In this document: positions 26,438 through 35,179 of the stretch, in pieces
Numbering within the stretch: position 1 is the stretch's first letter
How the letters are laid out: each line of letters opens with the position of its first letter
Assembly (NCBI GenBank): GCA_015698285.1
Contig: CP048685.1
Span: 2,046,001-2,110,000 of the forward strand
Reading direction: 5' to 3'
Source of the DNA: Candidatus Nitronauta litoralis
Lineage (GTDB): Bacteria > Nitrospinota > Nitrospinia > Nitrospinales > Nitrospinaceae
DNA length: 64,000 bases
The notes under the pieces: generated by a model
The model's input: only the letters and a program-made list of their open reading frames with translations
Told to the model about the DNA's origin: nothing
Databases searched by the model: none
Program-made: the position numbers and the translations under genes

Positions 26438-27175
26438 ATGACGCTACTTCGTGCGACCTTACGGTTTCTTGGATTTCTTTTAACGCAGGCGGTGTTTATT
26501 GCACTCGCCGGGCTGCTTTGTCTCATCCTCCCTTTTGGGAAAAAATGGCGATGGAGATTGGCCGCCTATTGGGGGCGAGTCTGGGCACGCACTTGCTGCA
26601 CTGTCTTGAATATACGTATCCGTCAGGAGGGAGTCGGTTTATCTAAAGGGCCAGTGTTGATGGTCTCGAACCATATAGGCATGCCCGACGTTTTCGTGAT
26701 GGGTTCTTTATTCCCTGGTTTTTTTGTTGCGAAGCTGGATGTACGAAAATGGCCTCTAGTAGGATGGATGGCAGGAGTAGGGGGAGCAGTTTTTGTGGAT
26801 CGCGACCGACGTCAATCCACTGGAGGTTTGGTTGACCAGATGGTGGTGAGGTTGGAAGAAGGCATTACCGTCCATCTTTTCCCCGAAGGAGGCGCGATGG
26901 ATGGATCTGCCATTGCTCCCTTTAAAACACCACCCTTTGAAGCGGCACTCCGTGCCGAGGTTCCGGTTCAACCTGTAGTTTTGGAATACCACGATAACAA
27001 CAAGCCCTCTGTAGCCTGCTGGCATGAGATCACTTTTACCCGGCATCTCCTCAATATCCTGAAAGCACCCCGGCTTGAGGTCACGGCGTGCATCCTCCCT
27101 ACGGTTTCTGGTTTCGAGAAACGCCGCGAATTGGCGGAGGAGGTGCGAAAATCGATGATCTCCAGTGAACAGTAA
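26438..27175 (+). CDS. 1-acyl-glycerol-3-phosphate acyltransferase (PlsC-type)
   Basis: 245 residues. N-terminal membrane helix (FLGFLLTQAVFIALAGLLCLILPF), then acyltransferase blocks: SNHIGMPDVF (catalytic H-x4-D), GGAVFVDRDRR (block II) and LFPEGGAMDGSAIAPFKTPPFEAAL (block III, FPEG). Acylates lysophosphatidate or a related acceptor at the inner membrane. Follows the SGNH-like gene by six nt, so they are probably co-transcribed. May be one of several PlsC paralogues. Confidence 0.9.
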   Translation: MTLLRATLRFLGFLLTQAVFIALAGLLCLILPFGKKWRWRLAAYWGRVWARTCCTVLNIRIRQEGVGLSKGPVLMVSNHIGMPDVFVMGSLFPGFFVAKLDVRKWPLVGWMAGVGGAVFVDRDRRQSTGGLVDQMVVRLEEGITVHLFPEGGAMDGSAIAPFKTPPFEAALRAEVPVQPVVLEYHDNNKPSVACWHEITFTRHLLNILKAPRLEVTACILPTVSGFEKRRELAEEVRKSMISSEQ

Positions 27176-27308
27176 AAATCAATATCTGGGTAGTTAAAAT
27201 TTGTCTGCAGGACGATTAAATTCTGTTTTCCCCATTAAATGGTGCTGTATACTGGGCCTTCTTTTTTAAAATAAACAAATCCCTTTCTCTGGAAATGGTG
27301 GTATTCGC

Positions 27309-27815
27309 ATGATTCATTCGTTCAAAGGTCAGGAACCCAAAATTCATTCTTCTGCAATGGTGATGGAAAGCGCACACGTAATTGGTGATGTGGAAATTGG
27401 TGAAGAGAGCAGTGTCTGGTTCAATGCTGTGGTGCGGGGTGATGTCAATTACATTCGGATTGGAAAACGCACCAATATCCAGGATGGTTGTGTTCTCCAT
27501 GTGGCACGTCGAACCTTGCCTCTCATCATTGGCGATGAGGTGACCGTTGGGCACAATGCAACCCTGCATGCCTGCACAGTGGGGACACGGGTTCTGATCG
27601 GTATGGGGGCTACGGTTATGGATGGTGCAGAGATCGGTGACAATACCATTGTCGCGGCAGGTTCTCTTGTCACTCCCAACACCAAAATTCCGGAAGGCAG
27701 CATGGTGATGGGATCGCCCGCAAAGGTCAAGCGAGAGCTCACTGAAGAAGAGAAACGCAGCGTTCGCGATTCCGCTGCCCACTATGTGGGCGACATCGAA
27801 ACATACATCGATTAA
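27309..27815 (+). CDS. Gamma-class carbonic anhydrase-like protein
   Basis: 168 residues of left-handed beta-helix hexapeptide repeats (VIGDVEIGEESSVWFNAVVRGD, IRIGKRTNIQDGCVLHV). Zinc-ligand histidines appear as VLHVA, VGHNATLHAC (HxxxxH), as in the Cam/CaiE/YrdA group. May hydrate CO2 or serve as an uncharacterised transferase-fold protein. 21 nt before the phosphorylase gene, same strand. Confidence 0.9.
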   Translation: MIHSFKGQEPKIHSSAMVMESAHVIGDVEIGEESSVWFNAVVRGDVNYIRIGKRTNIQDGCVLHVARRTLPLIIGDEVTVGHNATLHACTVGTRVLIGMGATVMDGAEIGDNTIVAAGSLVTPNTKIPEGSMVMGSPAKVKRELTEEEKRSVRDSAAHYVGDIETYID

Positions 27816-27836
27816 CCTTCCCCTCCCACGCCCTTT

Positions 27837-28709
27837 ATGAGTCACGAGCATGCAGTCATTGGCGGGAGTGGAGCCTACCATCTTTTGACCCGTGGCCTTC
27901 TGGGTGACGAGGTCGAATGTCGCATTATTGAAACGCCGTTTGGATCCAGCGCTCCCCTGCACCGTTTTGGAAACGGTGAAAATGCTTTCTGGTTTCTCTC
28001 ACGTCATGGCGAGAAGGATTACTCCGTCACTGCCCCCTTTGTCAATTACCGCGCCAACATTTACGCACTAAAAGAATTGGAAGTCGGGCGTATTGTCGCC
28101 TGGTCGGGACCCGGCATCATCAACGACCGTTTCAGGCCAGGTGATTTTGTCATTCCTCATGATCTCATAGACGAAACCCGTCGTCGCGAGACAACATTTT
28201 TTAAAAACAAAGGCTGGGGATTCATCCGTCAGAAGGAACCATTCTGCCCGGAGGTTCGCTGGTCCCTGCACGAAGCCGTGCACAACCTCGGGCATCAGCA
28301 TCACGAAGAAGGAGTGTATGTCTGCACAGAGGGACCGCGGTTGGAGACTCCTGCAGAGATCAGGAAGTATCGTATCGCTGGAGCCGACCTGGTGGGTATG
28401 ACGTTAATCCCGGAGGCTTTTCTCGCACGCGAATTGGAGATGTGCTATGCGCCGGTATGTTATCTGACCAACTACGCGGAAGGTGTGGTTGAACGCGATT
28501 TTAAAACAGGCGAGTTATTCGAAGGCATGCAATCGGAAAAGGAAAAGACGGATGTTGATGAGGCTATCAGCCGGTTCCCTGCGATCCTGGCCAGAACGCT
28601 GGCTTTACTGATGGACCGGGACCGGGGATGCCATTGCGGAAGAGCCATGCAGCGCTATCGGGATAAGGGAATGATAGGCGAAGACTGGAAAAACTGGATA
28701 GGCGCCTAA
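27837..28709 (+). CDS. S-methyl-5'-thioadenosine phosphorylase family
   Basis: 290 residues. PNP/UDP-phosphorylase fold with MTAP signatures: IGGSGAY at the N-terminus, APFVNYRANIYALKEL, and YVCTEGPRLETPAEIRKYRIAGADLVGMTLIPEAFLARELEMCYAPVCYLTNYAEG. Cleaves methylthioadenosine (or methylthioinosine) to the base and methylthioribose-1-phosphate for methionine salvage. The phosphate-binding SRHG stretch is intact (FLSRHGEKDYS). A C-terminal extension contains a GCHCGRA cysteine pair not usual in the family. Which purine it prefers cannot be told. Confidence 0.88.
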   Translation: MSHEHAVIGGSGAYHLLTRGLLGDEVECRIIETPFGSSAPLHRFGNGENAFWFLSRHGEKDYSVTAPFVNYRANIYALKELEVGRIVAWSGPGIINDRFRPGDFVIPHDLIDETRRRETTFFKNKGWGFIRQKEPFCPEVRWSLHEAVHNLGHQHHEEGVYVCTEGPRLETPAEIRKYRIAGADLVGMTLIPEAFLARELEMCYAPVCYLTNYAEGVVERDFKTGELFEGMQSEKEKTDVDEAISRFPAILARTLALLMDRDRGCHCGRAMQRYRDKGMIGEDWKNWIGA

Positions 28710-28731
28710 AGGCTGTTTTTCCCAGGGAACA

Positions 28732-30237
28732 TTAAGGAAAATAAAAGGAAGGAGCCGATTCGTTATAGACCAGCTCACGTTTCTGAAACTTTTGTAGCGC
28801 CGGACTCGGTGGGTTGGTGACGGGAATAAATATTCGTGCCGTTCCATCCTGGTAAATTTTCACCCAGTCTTTTCGATTTTCCAGATCTTTATTCAGGTAA
28901 TGAGTCAGTATGATGTCGTGCGGATACATTGATAACATTTGATCCCAGTATTTCATTCCACGGTGGAAAATAAAATTTTGCAGGATCACATTATCTGGGT
29001 AAACCGTCCAATAACGCCCGTCGATGGAAACTTTCGAGTTTGGCAGTTTCCAGATCAGGTATTCCCCCCAATTGAAAGCCACCAGAACATTACCTCCCAG
29101 GTTGTTTTCCTTCATAAACCGCACAGCGTATACAGGAAATTGTTTTGCATCGACCATCATCTGAAATCGGGTGGGGCCGAGTTTAAAGATCACTGTACTT
29201 CCCTGCCAGACTATCAGGGCGACCAGGATTGTTGCCACGTAAACTGGTTTTACTTTTAAAAATACGCTTCCCGATTGTTTGAGCTTGTCCACCAGTATGT
29301 TGAGGCCGGTTGCGAAAACAGGGGTCAACAATATTCCTGCGATGAACGTGTGGCGCAGGTGTCGGAATCCAAAAAACACGGCGCAAACCACTAGAGCTAT
29401 TTCCCAGGGACGTTTTTCTTTTTTCAAAAACAGTGTGATTATGGAAAACACAGCCATGACTTTGAAGGCCAGCAGCCCCGTGTTGGAACCGAGAAGTTCT
29501 ACAGGTCGCCATTCTGAAATCATCCTGGGTTTGGGAATGGTCTGTACTAAAAACATCAGTAACTCGTGGCCATAAGGGTTGATCAGTAGGGCAATGCCTG
29601 ACGCAACCAGACTGATGATGAGGTAAGAAGGAAGCTGCAACCCTTTGAGTTTGCATCGGAGAGATTCCACCACCACAACCATTCCCAGAATGGCGATACC
29701 CGCAACGGCCCCACCGTGGCAGTTGATCCACAGAATAATCATTGGAGGAATCCAGAAAACGCTGGTCTTTTGAATCTCGAAATGATTATAGATGAGAACC
29801 ACCAGCGCTGCGGTGAATGCGTAAGTAAACAGGTAGGGGCGGGTGCCGTATCCAATTTCCAGAACATTGATGAGCAGGAAAAAGGTCAACCCATAGGCCA
29901 GCAGGCTGGTGAAATTCCGAAAGTACCATTGGGAAAGGATATGAATGATGAAAAGTCCGACCCCTATTTTCAGTACCATCAAACCGGTAGACCCCATCAA
30001 GGCAAACATCACATAAAATATTAATTCACTTAACCATTCATGATTGATCCATGAATGGCCCGGTGCGGTATACGAAAAAGGGTCGGTAGCAGCAAGGCTG
30101 CCGGTCTGGTAATGTTCCTGTCCAAACTTAAGATGTCCCCATAGGTCAACGTCGGCAAAATTGTAGGAGAAGGCATGGACTCCATAGACGAGGATAAGCA
30201 GTCGAATTAAAAATCGTGTATAAGAGGTCGGGGGCAT
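28732..30237 (-). CDS. Polytopic membrane protein, GT-C-like, unknown function
   Basis: 501 residues with about ten membrane segments. The first periplasmic loop carries DVDLWGHLKFGQ and DPFSYTAPGHSWINHEWLSELIF, acidic/His motifs typical of GT-C-fold glycosyltransferases, and the C-terminal 140 residues form a soluble domain (FNWGEYLIWKLPNSKVSIDGRYWTVYP). Probably a lipid-linked sugar transferase or related enzyme. Converges with the phosphorylase gene, with 22 nt between. Confidence 0.75.
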   Translation of the reverse strand: MPPTSYTRFLIRLLILVYGVHAFSYNFADVDLWGHLKFGQEHYQTGSLAATDPFSYTAPGHSWINHEWLSELIFYVMFALMGSTGLMVLKIGVGLFIIHILSQWYFRNFTSLLAYGLTFFLLINVLEIGYGTRPYLFTYAFTAALVVLIYNHFEIQKTSVFWIPPMIILWINCHGGAVAGIAILGMVVVVESLRCKLKGLQLPSYLIISLVASGIALLINPYGHELLMFLVQTIPKPRMISEWRPVELLGSNTGLLAFKVMAVFSIITLFLKKEKRPWEIALVVCAVFFGFRHLRHTFIAGILLTPVFATGLNILVDKLKQSGSVFLKVKPVYVATILVALIVWQGSTVIFKLGPTRFQMMVDAKQFPVYAVRFMKENNLGGNVLVAFNWGEYLIWKLPNSKVSIDGRYWTVYPDNVILQNFIFHRGMKYWDQMLSMYPHDIILTHYLNKDLENRKDWVKIYQDGTARIFIPVTNPPSPALQKFQKRELVYNESAPSFYFP

Positions 30238-30387
30238 ATAACTTTTTGGAAAACCGTTATTGCAATTAATAACTGCGAAGTTACCATTCAGAATAGGGGT
30301 GGCAACAAAAAAACTCTAGTTTTTTATTTCATTGCAAAATGCCTGAACAAACAATATCCAAACAAATAGAGATCCCGTTAAAATAAT

Positions 30388-31362
30388 ATGATGAAAATTG
30401 TCGAAGTGATAGTGGATAGAAGTTATCAGGATATCACCCGTGAAGTGGTGGAAAAGCACGGCGCAGAAATTTTATGGGAAGACGAACAGGATGACCGTTG
30501 TACGTATCGTCTGCTCGTAGATTCGGCAATTCGACAGGCCTTTATTGATGAATTGCAGGATCATCTGCAGAGTAGCCCCAGAACCCTGATTCTGGTGACT
30601 CCTGTGGAGGCGGTGCTGCCTTCACCTAAAAAAATTCCAACGGACCCCGACAATAAAATTCGCTCAACGGGTACGCGCGAGGAACTGTACAGTGGGATTG
30701 AAAAAAATGCCGAACTTACAGGAACCTATCTGATTCTGGTCTTGTTATCCACCATCGTTGCCGCCATTGGCCTGGTCGAAGACAACGTTGCAGTGGTTAT
30801 CGGAGCTATGGTGATTGCACCTTTACTGGGACCCAATATTGCACTTGCCCTGGCCGCGACATTGGGTGATGTCCCCTTGATGTTGAAGTCTTTAAGAACC
30901 TCACTGGCGGGACTGGGGCTGGCTTTGTTGTTGTCGGTATTGATAGGTTGGGTCCTTCCTGTTGATCTGACCAGCGAAGAGTTGATGTCGCGGACAGTCG
31001 TCAAACTGGATTCCATTGTGTTGGCACTGGCCTCGGGCGGCGCCGCTGTGTTGTCTCTCACTACCGGACTGCCAAGCGTATTGGTGGGAGTGATGGTTGC
31101 TGTTGCCCTATTGCCACCAACTGCTACTGTAGGCATGATGCTGGGCGGTGGGCATTATGAACTGGCAAGTAGCGCGGCTCTTTTGCTTGCAGTGAACGTG
31201 GTGGCTGTGAACCTGTCTGCAAAGGTAACCTTTCTGATGCGTGGGATCAGTCCAAGAACAAAGGATGAAAAACTTAAAGCGCGCCAATCAGTGGAAGTGT
31301 CACTCGTGATCTGGGTGGTGACGCTGGCCCTCCTGGTTGGTGTGATTTTGTTGAAGCCTTAG
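30388..31362 (+). CDS. DUF389 family membrane protein (TIGR00341)
   Basis: 324 residues. A soluble N-terminal domain (1-100) is followed by about six membrane helices with the family's glycine/proline-rich pattern: AIGLVEDNVAVVIGAMVIAPLLGPNIALALAATLGD and LASGGAAVLSLTTGLPSVLVGVMVAVALLPPTATVGMMLGGG. Function unknown in any well-studied species; a transporter is possible. Divergent from the preceding gene; the 150-nt space holds both promoters. Confidence 0.9.
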   Translation: MMKIVEVIVDRSYQDITREVVEKHGAEILWEDEQDDRCTYRLLVDSAIRQAFIDELQDHLQSSPRTLILVTPVEAVLPSPKKIPTDPDNKIRSTGTREELYSGIEKNAELTGTYLILVLLSTIVAAIGLVEDNVAVVIGAMVIAPLLGPNIALALAATLGDVPLMLKSLRTSLAGLGLALLLSVLIGWVLPVDLTSEELMSRTVVKLDSIVLALASGGAAVLSLTTGLPSVLVGVMVAVALLPPTATVGMMLGGGHYELASSAALLLAVNVVAVNLSAKVTFLMRGISPRTKDEKLKARQSVEVSLVIWVVTLALLVGVILLKP

Positions 31363-31428
31363 TGAGTTGCTATGGGGTTGGTAAAAACAGAAAAAGCAAC
31401 CGTTCAATTATGGAGGGAAAAGTTTAGT

Positions 31429-32085
31429 TTATAGTTCTTTTTTTTGAGCCAGGAGGACGCTGGTACCTCCGCAATGAGGATCTTCAGGGACAAAATGTAT
31501 CGTTTCAATATTTAAACTATTTAGAATCGAAGTGTATTCTTCAATCGAAAGACTCGCATGGTAGACCTTGTCGTCACCGACATTGCCGATAACTTCTCCT
31601 TCTTCGTGACCAATCGTAAGCAGCAAGACACCCCCGGGGGTTAAATGATTGCTAAAGCATTTAAGAGTTTCCCGTTGATCCTCGGGTATTAAATGAAAAA
31701 AACTGTGCCACGCGATGATTCCCTCAAATTTTTTCTCGAGGTTTAATTTTCGCATATCCATCTGAAGCCATTGATGGTCAGGAAAACGTGATTTGGCAAT
31801 GTCCAATATACTTTGAGAAAAATCGATTCCAGTTAGATCGAACCCTCGACAAATAAAATACTGGGCGATTGGTTCTCCAGCGCCACACCCTGCGTCAAGA
31901 ATTTTTGCCCTGGGGGGTAGCAGCTCTTGAAAACGGCTGAGCCATTCTTTTTCATAAAGTACTTTTGGACGCTCCATGTCAAAGCGCGGTCCGTTTCGCT
32001 CGTAAATCTCTTGAGTCTTCTGGGCCAGAAGCATCATTTCTTTTTGGTTCATACATTTTCTGTTCGCAGGTTTTCTTAAGCTCAT
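31429..32085 (-). CDS. Class I SAM-dependent methyltransferase
   Basis: 218 residues (207 if the second ATG is used). Intact motif I (AKILDAGCGAGEPIAQYF), acidic end of beta-2 (LTGIDFSQSILDIAK), motif II (FEGIIAWHSFFHLIPEDQ) and HLTPGGVLLLTIGHEEGE. Substrate unknown; neighbours give no hint. Upstream DNA is unusually G-rich. Confidence 0.88.
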   Translation of the reverse strand: MSLRKPANRKCMNQKEMMLLAQKTQEIYERNGPRFDMERPKVLYEKEWLSRFQELLPPRAKILDAGCGAGEPIAQYFICRGFDLTGIDFSQSILDIAKSRFPDHQWLQMDMRKLNLEKKFEGIIAWHSFFHLIPEDQRETLKCFSNHLTPGGVLLLTIGHEEGEVIGNVGDDKVYHASLSIEEYTSILNSLNIETIHFVPEDPHCGGTSVLLAQKKEL

Positions 32086-32108
32086 TTTGAAATCAAAACA
32101 CGTTCGGA

Positions 32109-32133
32109 GGGGGGGAGGGAGGAAAGTCGGGGG
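32109..32133 (+). other. G-rich tract, possible G-quadruplex
   Basis: G7-A-G3 and, nine bases on, G5 give at least four runs of three or more G within 25 bases. It sits 24 nt upstream of the methyltransferase start (minus strand). An inverted repeat, ATGGAGG (32136-32142) with CCTCCAT (32159-32165), follows. The remainder of 32086-32389 has no gene. Confidence 0.4.
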
Positions 32134-32389
32134 AAATGGAGGAGTCCTTTATTTTACGCCTCCATATTCAAGGAGAATTTTGCAAAACCCAAAAACTAAA
32201 GTCCAGGGCGAGGTTCCTTACTTCACTGCGTAAAATTCAGGATGACAATCCTTTAATTTAATGCGGCACAACAAACCTGTAGATGTGCGACATCTTTCCT
32301 GCCCCTTTTAAGACAATAGTTATACAAAGGTTTTATTTCCAAGGGGAATATTATGTTCACCACTAATTATGTCTACATTAGACGATGAT

Positions 32390-33118
32390 TTACTTGTTCT
32401 GGGTCATATCGATTTTGCCGTCGAAGTTGCGGTCGAGTTGCACTTTTGTCACTTTGCCGCCGCTGTAGGTATCCCAGCGATCTACCTTGCCATCGTAGTT
32501 GGTATCGAATTCAACTTTGTCGACCTGCTCACTGCTGTTGAAGATTTGCCACTGGTCAGGTTTGCCATCGGCGTTGGTATCGAATGCTGTTTTGGTTCGT
32601 TTCTCTGAGGAGTCGAACCAGCTCCACACATCGGTTTTGCCGGTGCCTTTTGTGTCGCTTTCAACCCGTTCCAGTTTTTCCGATGCGTTGTAATGCTGGA
32701 TCAAATCAAACGAGCCATTTAGGTCGGTGTCAATTTCAACACGCGAAAGTTTTTCTGCGTCGTTGAAGAATTCTTTCCAGTCGATCTTGCCCTTGTTTTT
32801 TGAATCACGTTCGATGCGAACGACCTTTTTACCAGGCCCGTAATACTGGAAGTTGTCCATTTTTTTGTCGTTATTACTGTCAAACTCAACGCGCTGGAGC
32901 GTTTTGCCCGGGCCGTAGTATTCAATCTGATCAACTGCCCCGTCAAAATTGCCATCGTGTTCGATTTTGGTGGTCTGGCCGTTAGAGTCCACGTGTTCCC
33001 ATTGATCGGGTTTACCATCGAAATTTGAATCAGACTCGTTGACTGTGGCGTTGGCAGACCCCGTGGCTACCAGGAAGGTGGCCAGAGCTGTGAGAAGAAA
33101 AGGTTGGAATTGTTTCAT
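32390..33118 (-). CDS. Secreted protein of 25-residue EF-hand-like repeats
   Basis: 242 residues. Signal peptide (about 1-24), then about nine tandem units of 25 residues with pattern D-(S/T)-N-x-D-G-K-x-D-x-W...K-V-x-x-(V/I)-E-F. The D-x-N-x-D-G-x-x-D core is that of calcium-binding loops (thrombospondin type-3 or dockerin-like). Likely a periplasmic or surface calcium-binding protein. It follows tonB by 41 nt on the same strand, so it may be iron-regulated with the exb-tonB operon; a role in iron uptake is only suggested by position. Confidence 0.8.
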   Translation of the reverse strand: MKQFQPFLLTALATFLVATGSANATVNESDSNFDGKPDQWEHVDSNGQTTKIEHDGNFDGAVDQIEYYGPGKTLQRVEFDSNNDKKMDNFQYYGPGKKVVRIERDSKNKGKIDWKEFFNDAEKLSRVEIDTDLNGSFDLIQHYNASEKLERVESDTKGTGKTDVWSWFDSSEKRTKTAFDTNADGKPDQWQIFNSSEQVDKVEFDTNYDGKVDRWDTYSGGKVTKVQLDRNFDGKIDMTQNK

Positions 33119-33159
33119 GGCGTTATCCTGAAAATTGAGATGGTTTATTTCCTTCTAGA

Positions 33160-34332
33160 TTATCGTATGTAGAAATTAAATGGAACCGTCACATCAAATT
33201 CGTTCCCGACGATCCCTTCCGGAAATTCCGAGAACGGAGCGGCCTTTTTCAGTGCTTCCAGGGCGACTTGATTGATACTCGCGAATTCATTCGGGGTTTT
33301 TACATAGACCTTTTTTACGCTTCCATCCCGCATCAGCGTGAAGGAGATAACCACTTTGCCCTTTTTACCCGTCTTTCTGGCTCTTGACCGCTTGAAATGT
33401 TTCTGGGCGACGTATTGCAGTCTCCGGGAAATTTTCCTTTCGTAACCCGCTTTGGCTTCCGGATCGGTGACCTCTCCTATGACTTCTTCGATCACCTCGA
33501 CCGGGGTTTGAGCCATTGGTGCAAGGCCTGCGACCTGGACCGGGCGTGCGGTGGATTTTTTAAGTCCCACACCAGTGGATCCGCTGGAACCGGTAACGAC
33601 AGGTGCTGCAACGGACCGTGGCGATCCAAAAGAGTTGGCTACCCGCGTTGCGCTCGAACGTTTAATAGCGGCGCCTTTGGTTCCTGACTGTGTTGTATTG
33701 ACCGAAGCGACTGCTATAGGGGCCGGAATGCCTACTTTTGCCACCGCCCGTCCACGTTTGACCCCGGTACGTTTTGAGGTCAGGATCGGCTTGGCGATGG
33801 TAGTCGGTTTCTTGACCGGTGCCACATCAGAAATCTTGTAAGCAAAGACATTGGATGTTTTTCGTCTTACGGTATTGCTGGATGAGGCCATAGTGGCTAC
33901 GGCTGTGGTTCGCATGGGGCGCGGAGTCGAGGTTGCAGCCGTCATGGCCCGGGAGCTGACATGCGATGTGACTTTCGCATTTTTTGGCAACGCGGTCGCA
34001 GTAGGTACCGATTCCATCATAACCGGCTGAACGTCAACCTTGGTCTGGACGGAAGCGACCTGGGTTACCTGTTGCGGCTGTTTCGGCTGGGTGATTTCAA
34101 CCGGTTGTATAGCCGGTGCCACCTCCACCACGGGTTTTATTTTTCGTTCCTTTTTCTCTTTACGCTCGGGCTTTTCTTTTTCGATAATCTGGACTTTTAC
34201 CTGATTTTTTACCGGGGGCGGCTCACGTGTCAGGAAATAGGCTCCCGCCGTCATGGCAAATACCAGATGGAGTGCGGTTGAGCCGATAGCAGAAACTATG
34301 AATGACTTGGACAGGACTTTCTGGGAAAGCAT
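33160..34332 (-). CDS. tonB: TonB energy transducer
   Basis: 390 residues, longer than E. coli TonB (239). N-terminal membrane anchor with the conserved Ser-His face (ALHLVFAMTAGAYFL), a Pro/Lys/Val-rich periplasmic spacer (about 40-290) and the C-terminal TonB domain (GKVVISFTLMRDGSVKKVYVKTPNEFASINQVALEALKKAAPFSEFP). It carries proton-motive energy from ExbB-ExbD to the outer-membrane receptors, here the two at 3748 and 47072. Three nt after exbD2. Confidence 0.93.
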   Translation of the reverse strand: MLSQKVLSKSFIVSAIGSTALHLVFAMTAGAYFLTREPPPVKNQVKVQIIEKEKPERKEKKERKIKPVVEVAPAIQPVEITQPKQPQQVTQVASVQTKVDVQPVMMESVPTATALPKNAKVTSHVSSRAMTAATSTPRPMRTTAVATMASSSNTVRRKTSNVFAYKISDVAPVKKPTTIAKPILTSKRTGVKRGRAVAKVGIPAPIAVASVNTTQSGTKGAAIKRSSATRVANSFGSPRSVAAPVVTGSSGSTGVGLKKSTARPVQVAGLAPMAQTPVEVIEEVIGEVTDPEAKAGYERKISRRLQYVAQKHFKRSRARKTGKKGKVVISFTLMRDGSVKKVYVKTPNEFASINQVALEALKKAAPFSEFPEGIVGNEFDVTVPFNFYIR

Positions 34333-34335
34333 GGT

Positions 34336-34755
34336 TTAGGTAGCCTCCCCTTCGGATTCCAATTGATCGGTAGCGATCAGGAATTTTACCACTCCCCCTT
34401 CACGAGCCCGGTCCAGAACCTCACCAAACAGCCCAAATTCGATATTCTGGTCGCCCTGGATGATCAGGGCATCTCGTCCATTTTCATCCAGCAATGATTT
34501 GATTTTTCCAGACAACTCTTCCATAGAGACTTTTTCATTTTCCAAAAGCAGGTCGCCGTTTTCCCCAATACTGAGTGCGATTTCCTGTGAATTGATTTTC
34601 TCCGCCGTGGCCGCATCAGGCAATTCAACATCCAGACCCTGATTGACAGCGGAGGAGGTCAACATGAAAAAGATCAACAGGAGGAACACGATATTGATCA
34701 GCGGCGTGATATCCAGCCTGAATGATTCCCGTTTTTTCTTGGTGAAATTGATCAT
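34336..34755 (-). CDS. exbD: ExbD/TolR biopolymer transport protein 2
   Basis: 139 residues: short cytoplasmic start (SFRLDITPLINIVFLLLIFFMLTSS) with the proton-path Asp in DITPLINIVF, one membrane helix, then the periplasmic ExbD domain. Second of two ExbD copies, 8 nt after the first. Two ExbD paralogues with one ExbB occur in several TonB systems and may form a heteromer. Confidence 0.92.
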   Translation of the reverse strand: MINFTKKKRESFRLDITPLINIVFLLLIFFMLTSSAVNQGLDVELPDAATAEKINSQEIALSIGENGDLLLENEKVSMEELSGKIKSLLDENGRDALIIQGDQNIEFGLFGEVLDRAREGGVVKFLIATDQLESEGEAT

Positions 34756-34763
34756 GAGCGTTG

Positions 34764-35156
34764 TCAGCGAATGATGTTGAAGTCTTTTGCGCCAGCCTGG
34801 CGAGAAATATCCAACACCGATGTGAACATCTCGAATTTGGTTGAATCAAACGTTTCCAGGCTGACGAGCTTGTCCTTGCGCGCATCCAACCGTGTTTTCA
34901 ACTCCTGCCTGAGGTCGGTGATTTTTATAGGCTCGCCGTTTATCCGAATCAGTCCATCCCGGTCGATCATGATGTTGATGTCTTCCTGCAGGTTGGCTTC
35001 CGGTTGGGCTTCACCATCGGGAAGGTTGACATCCATCGCCTGACCGAGAACGGAGAACGTGAGCATGAAGAATATGAGGAGAAGGAAGACCACGTCGATT
35101 AACGGGGCCATGTCCATACGGAAACTTTTTTTCCGCTCGGATTGAATCTGAACCAT
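34764..35156 (-). CDS. exbD: ExbD/TolR biopolymer transport protein 1
   Basis: 130 residues with SFRMDMAPLIDVVFLLLIFFMLTFSV, including the conserved Asp of PLIDVVF, then a periplasmic domain. The first ExbD copy has the family's usual PLIDVVF, whereas copy 2 has PLINIVF (Asn for the same Asp), so copy 1 is the likelier proton carrier. Confidence 0.92.
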   Translation of the reverse strand: MVQIQSERKKSFRMDMAPLIDVVFLLLIFFMLTFSVLGQAMDVNLPDGEAQPEANLQEDINIMIDRDGLIRINGEPIKITDLRQELKTRLDARKDKLVSLETFDSTKFEMFTSVLDISRQAGAKDFNIIR

Positions 35157-35179
35157 GACTCAGGTGACCGGAAAAAAGG

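Noticed and set aside
26582-26597. A sigma-54-like string (GGGCACGCACTTGCTG)
   Set aside because: It lies inside the acyltransferase coding sequence and has nine rather than ten bases between GG and GC, so it does not fit the fixed -24/-12 spacing.
27216-27962. A 248-codon minus-strand open frame
   Set aside because: It runs opposite the carbonic anhydrase gene, which has clear family motifs; the opposite reading is rich in Cys/His runs and has no domain.
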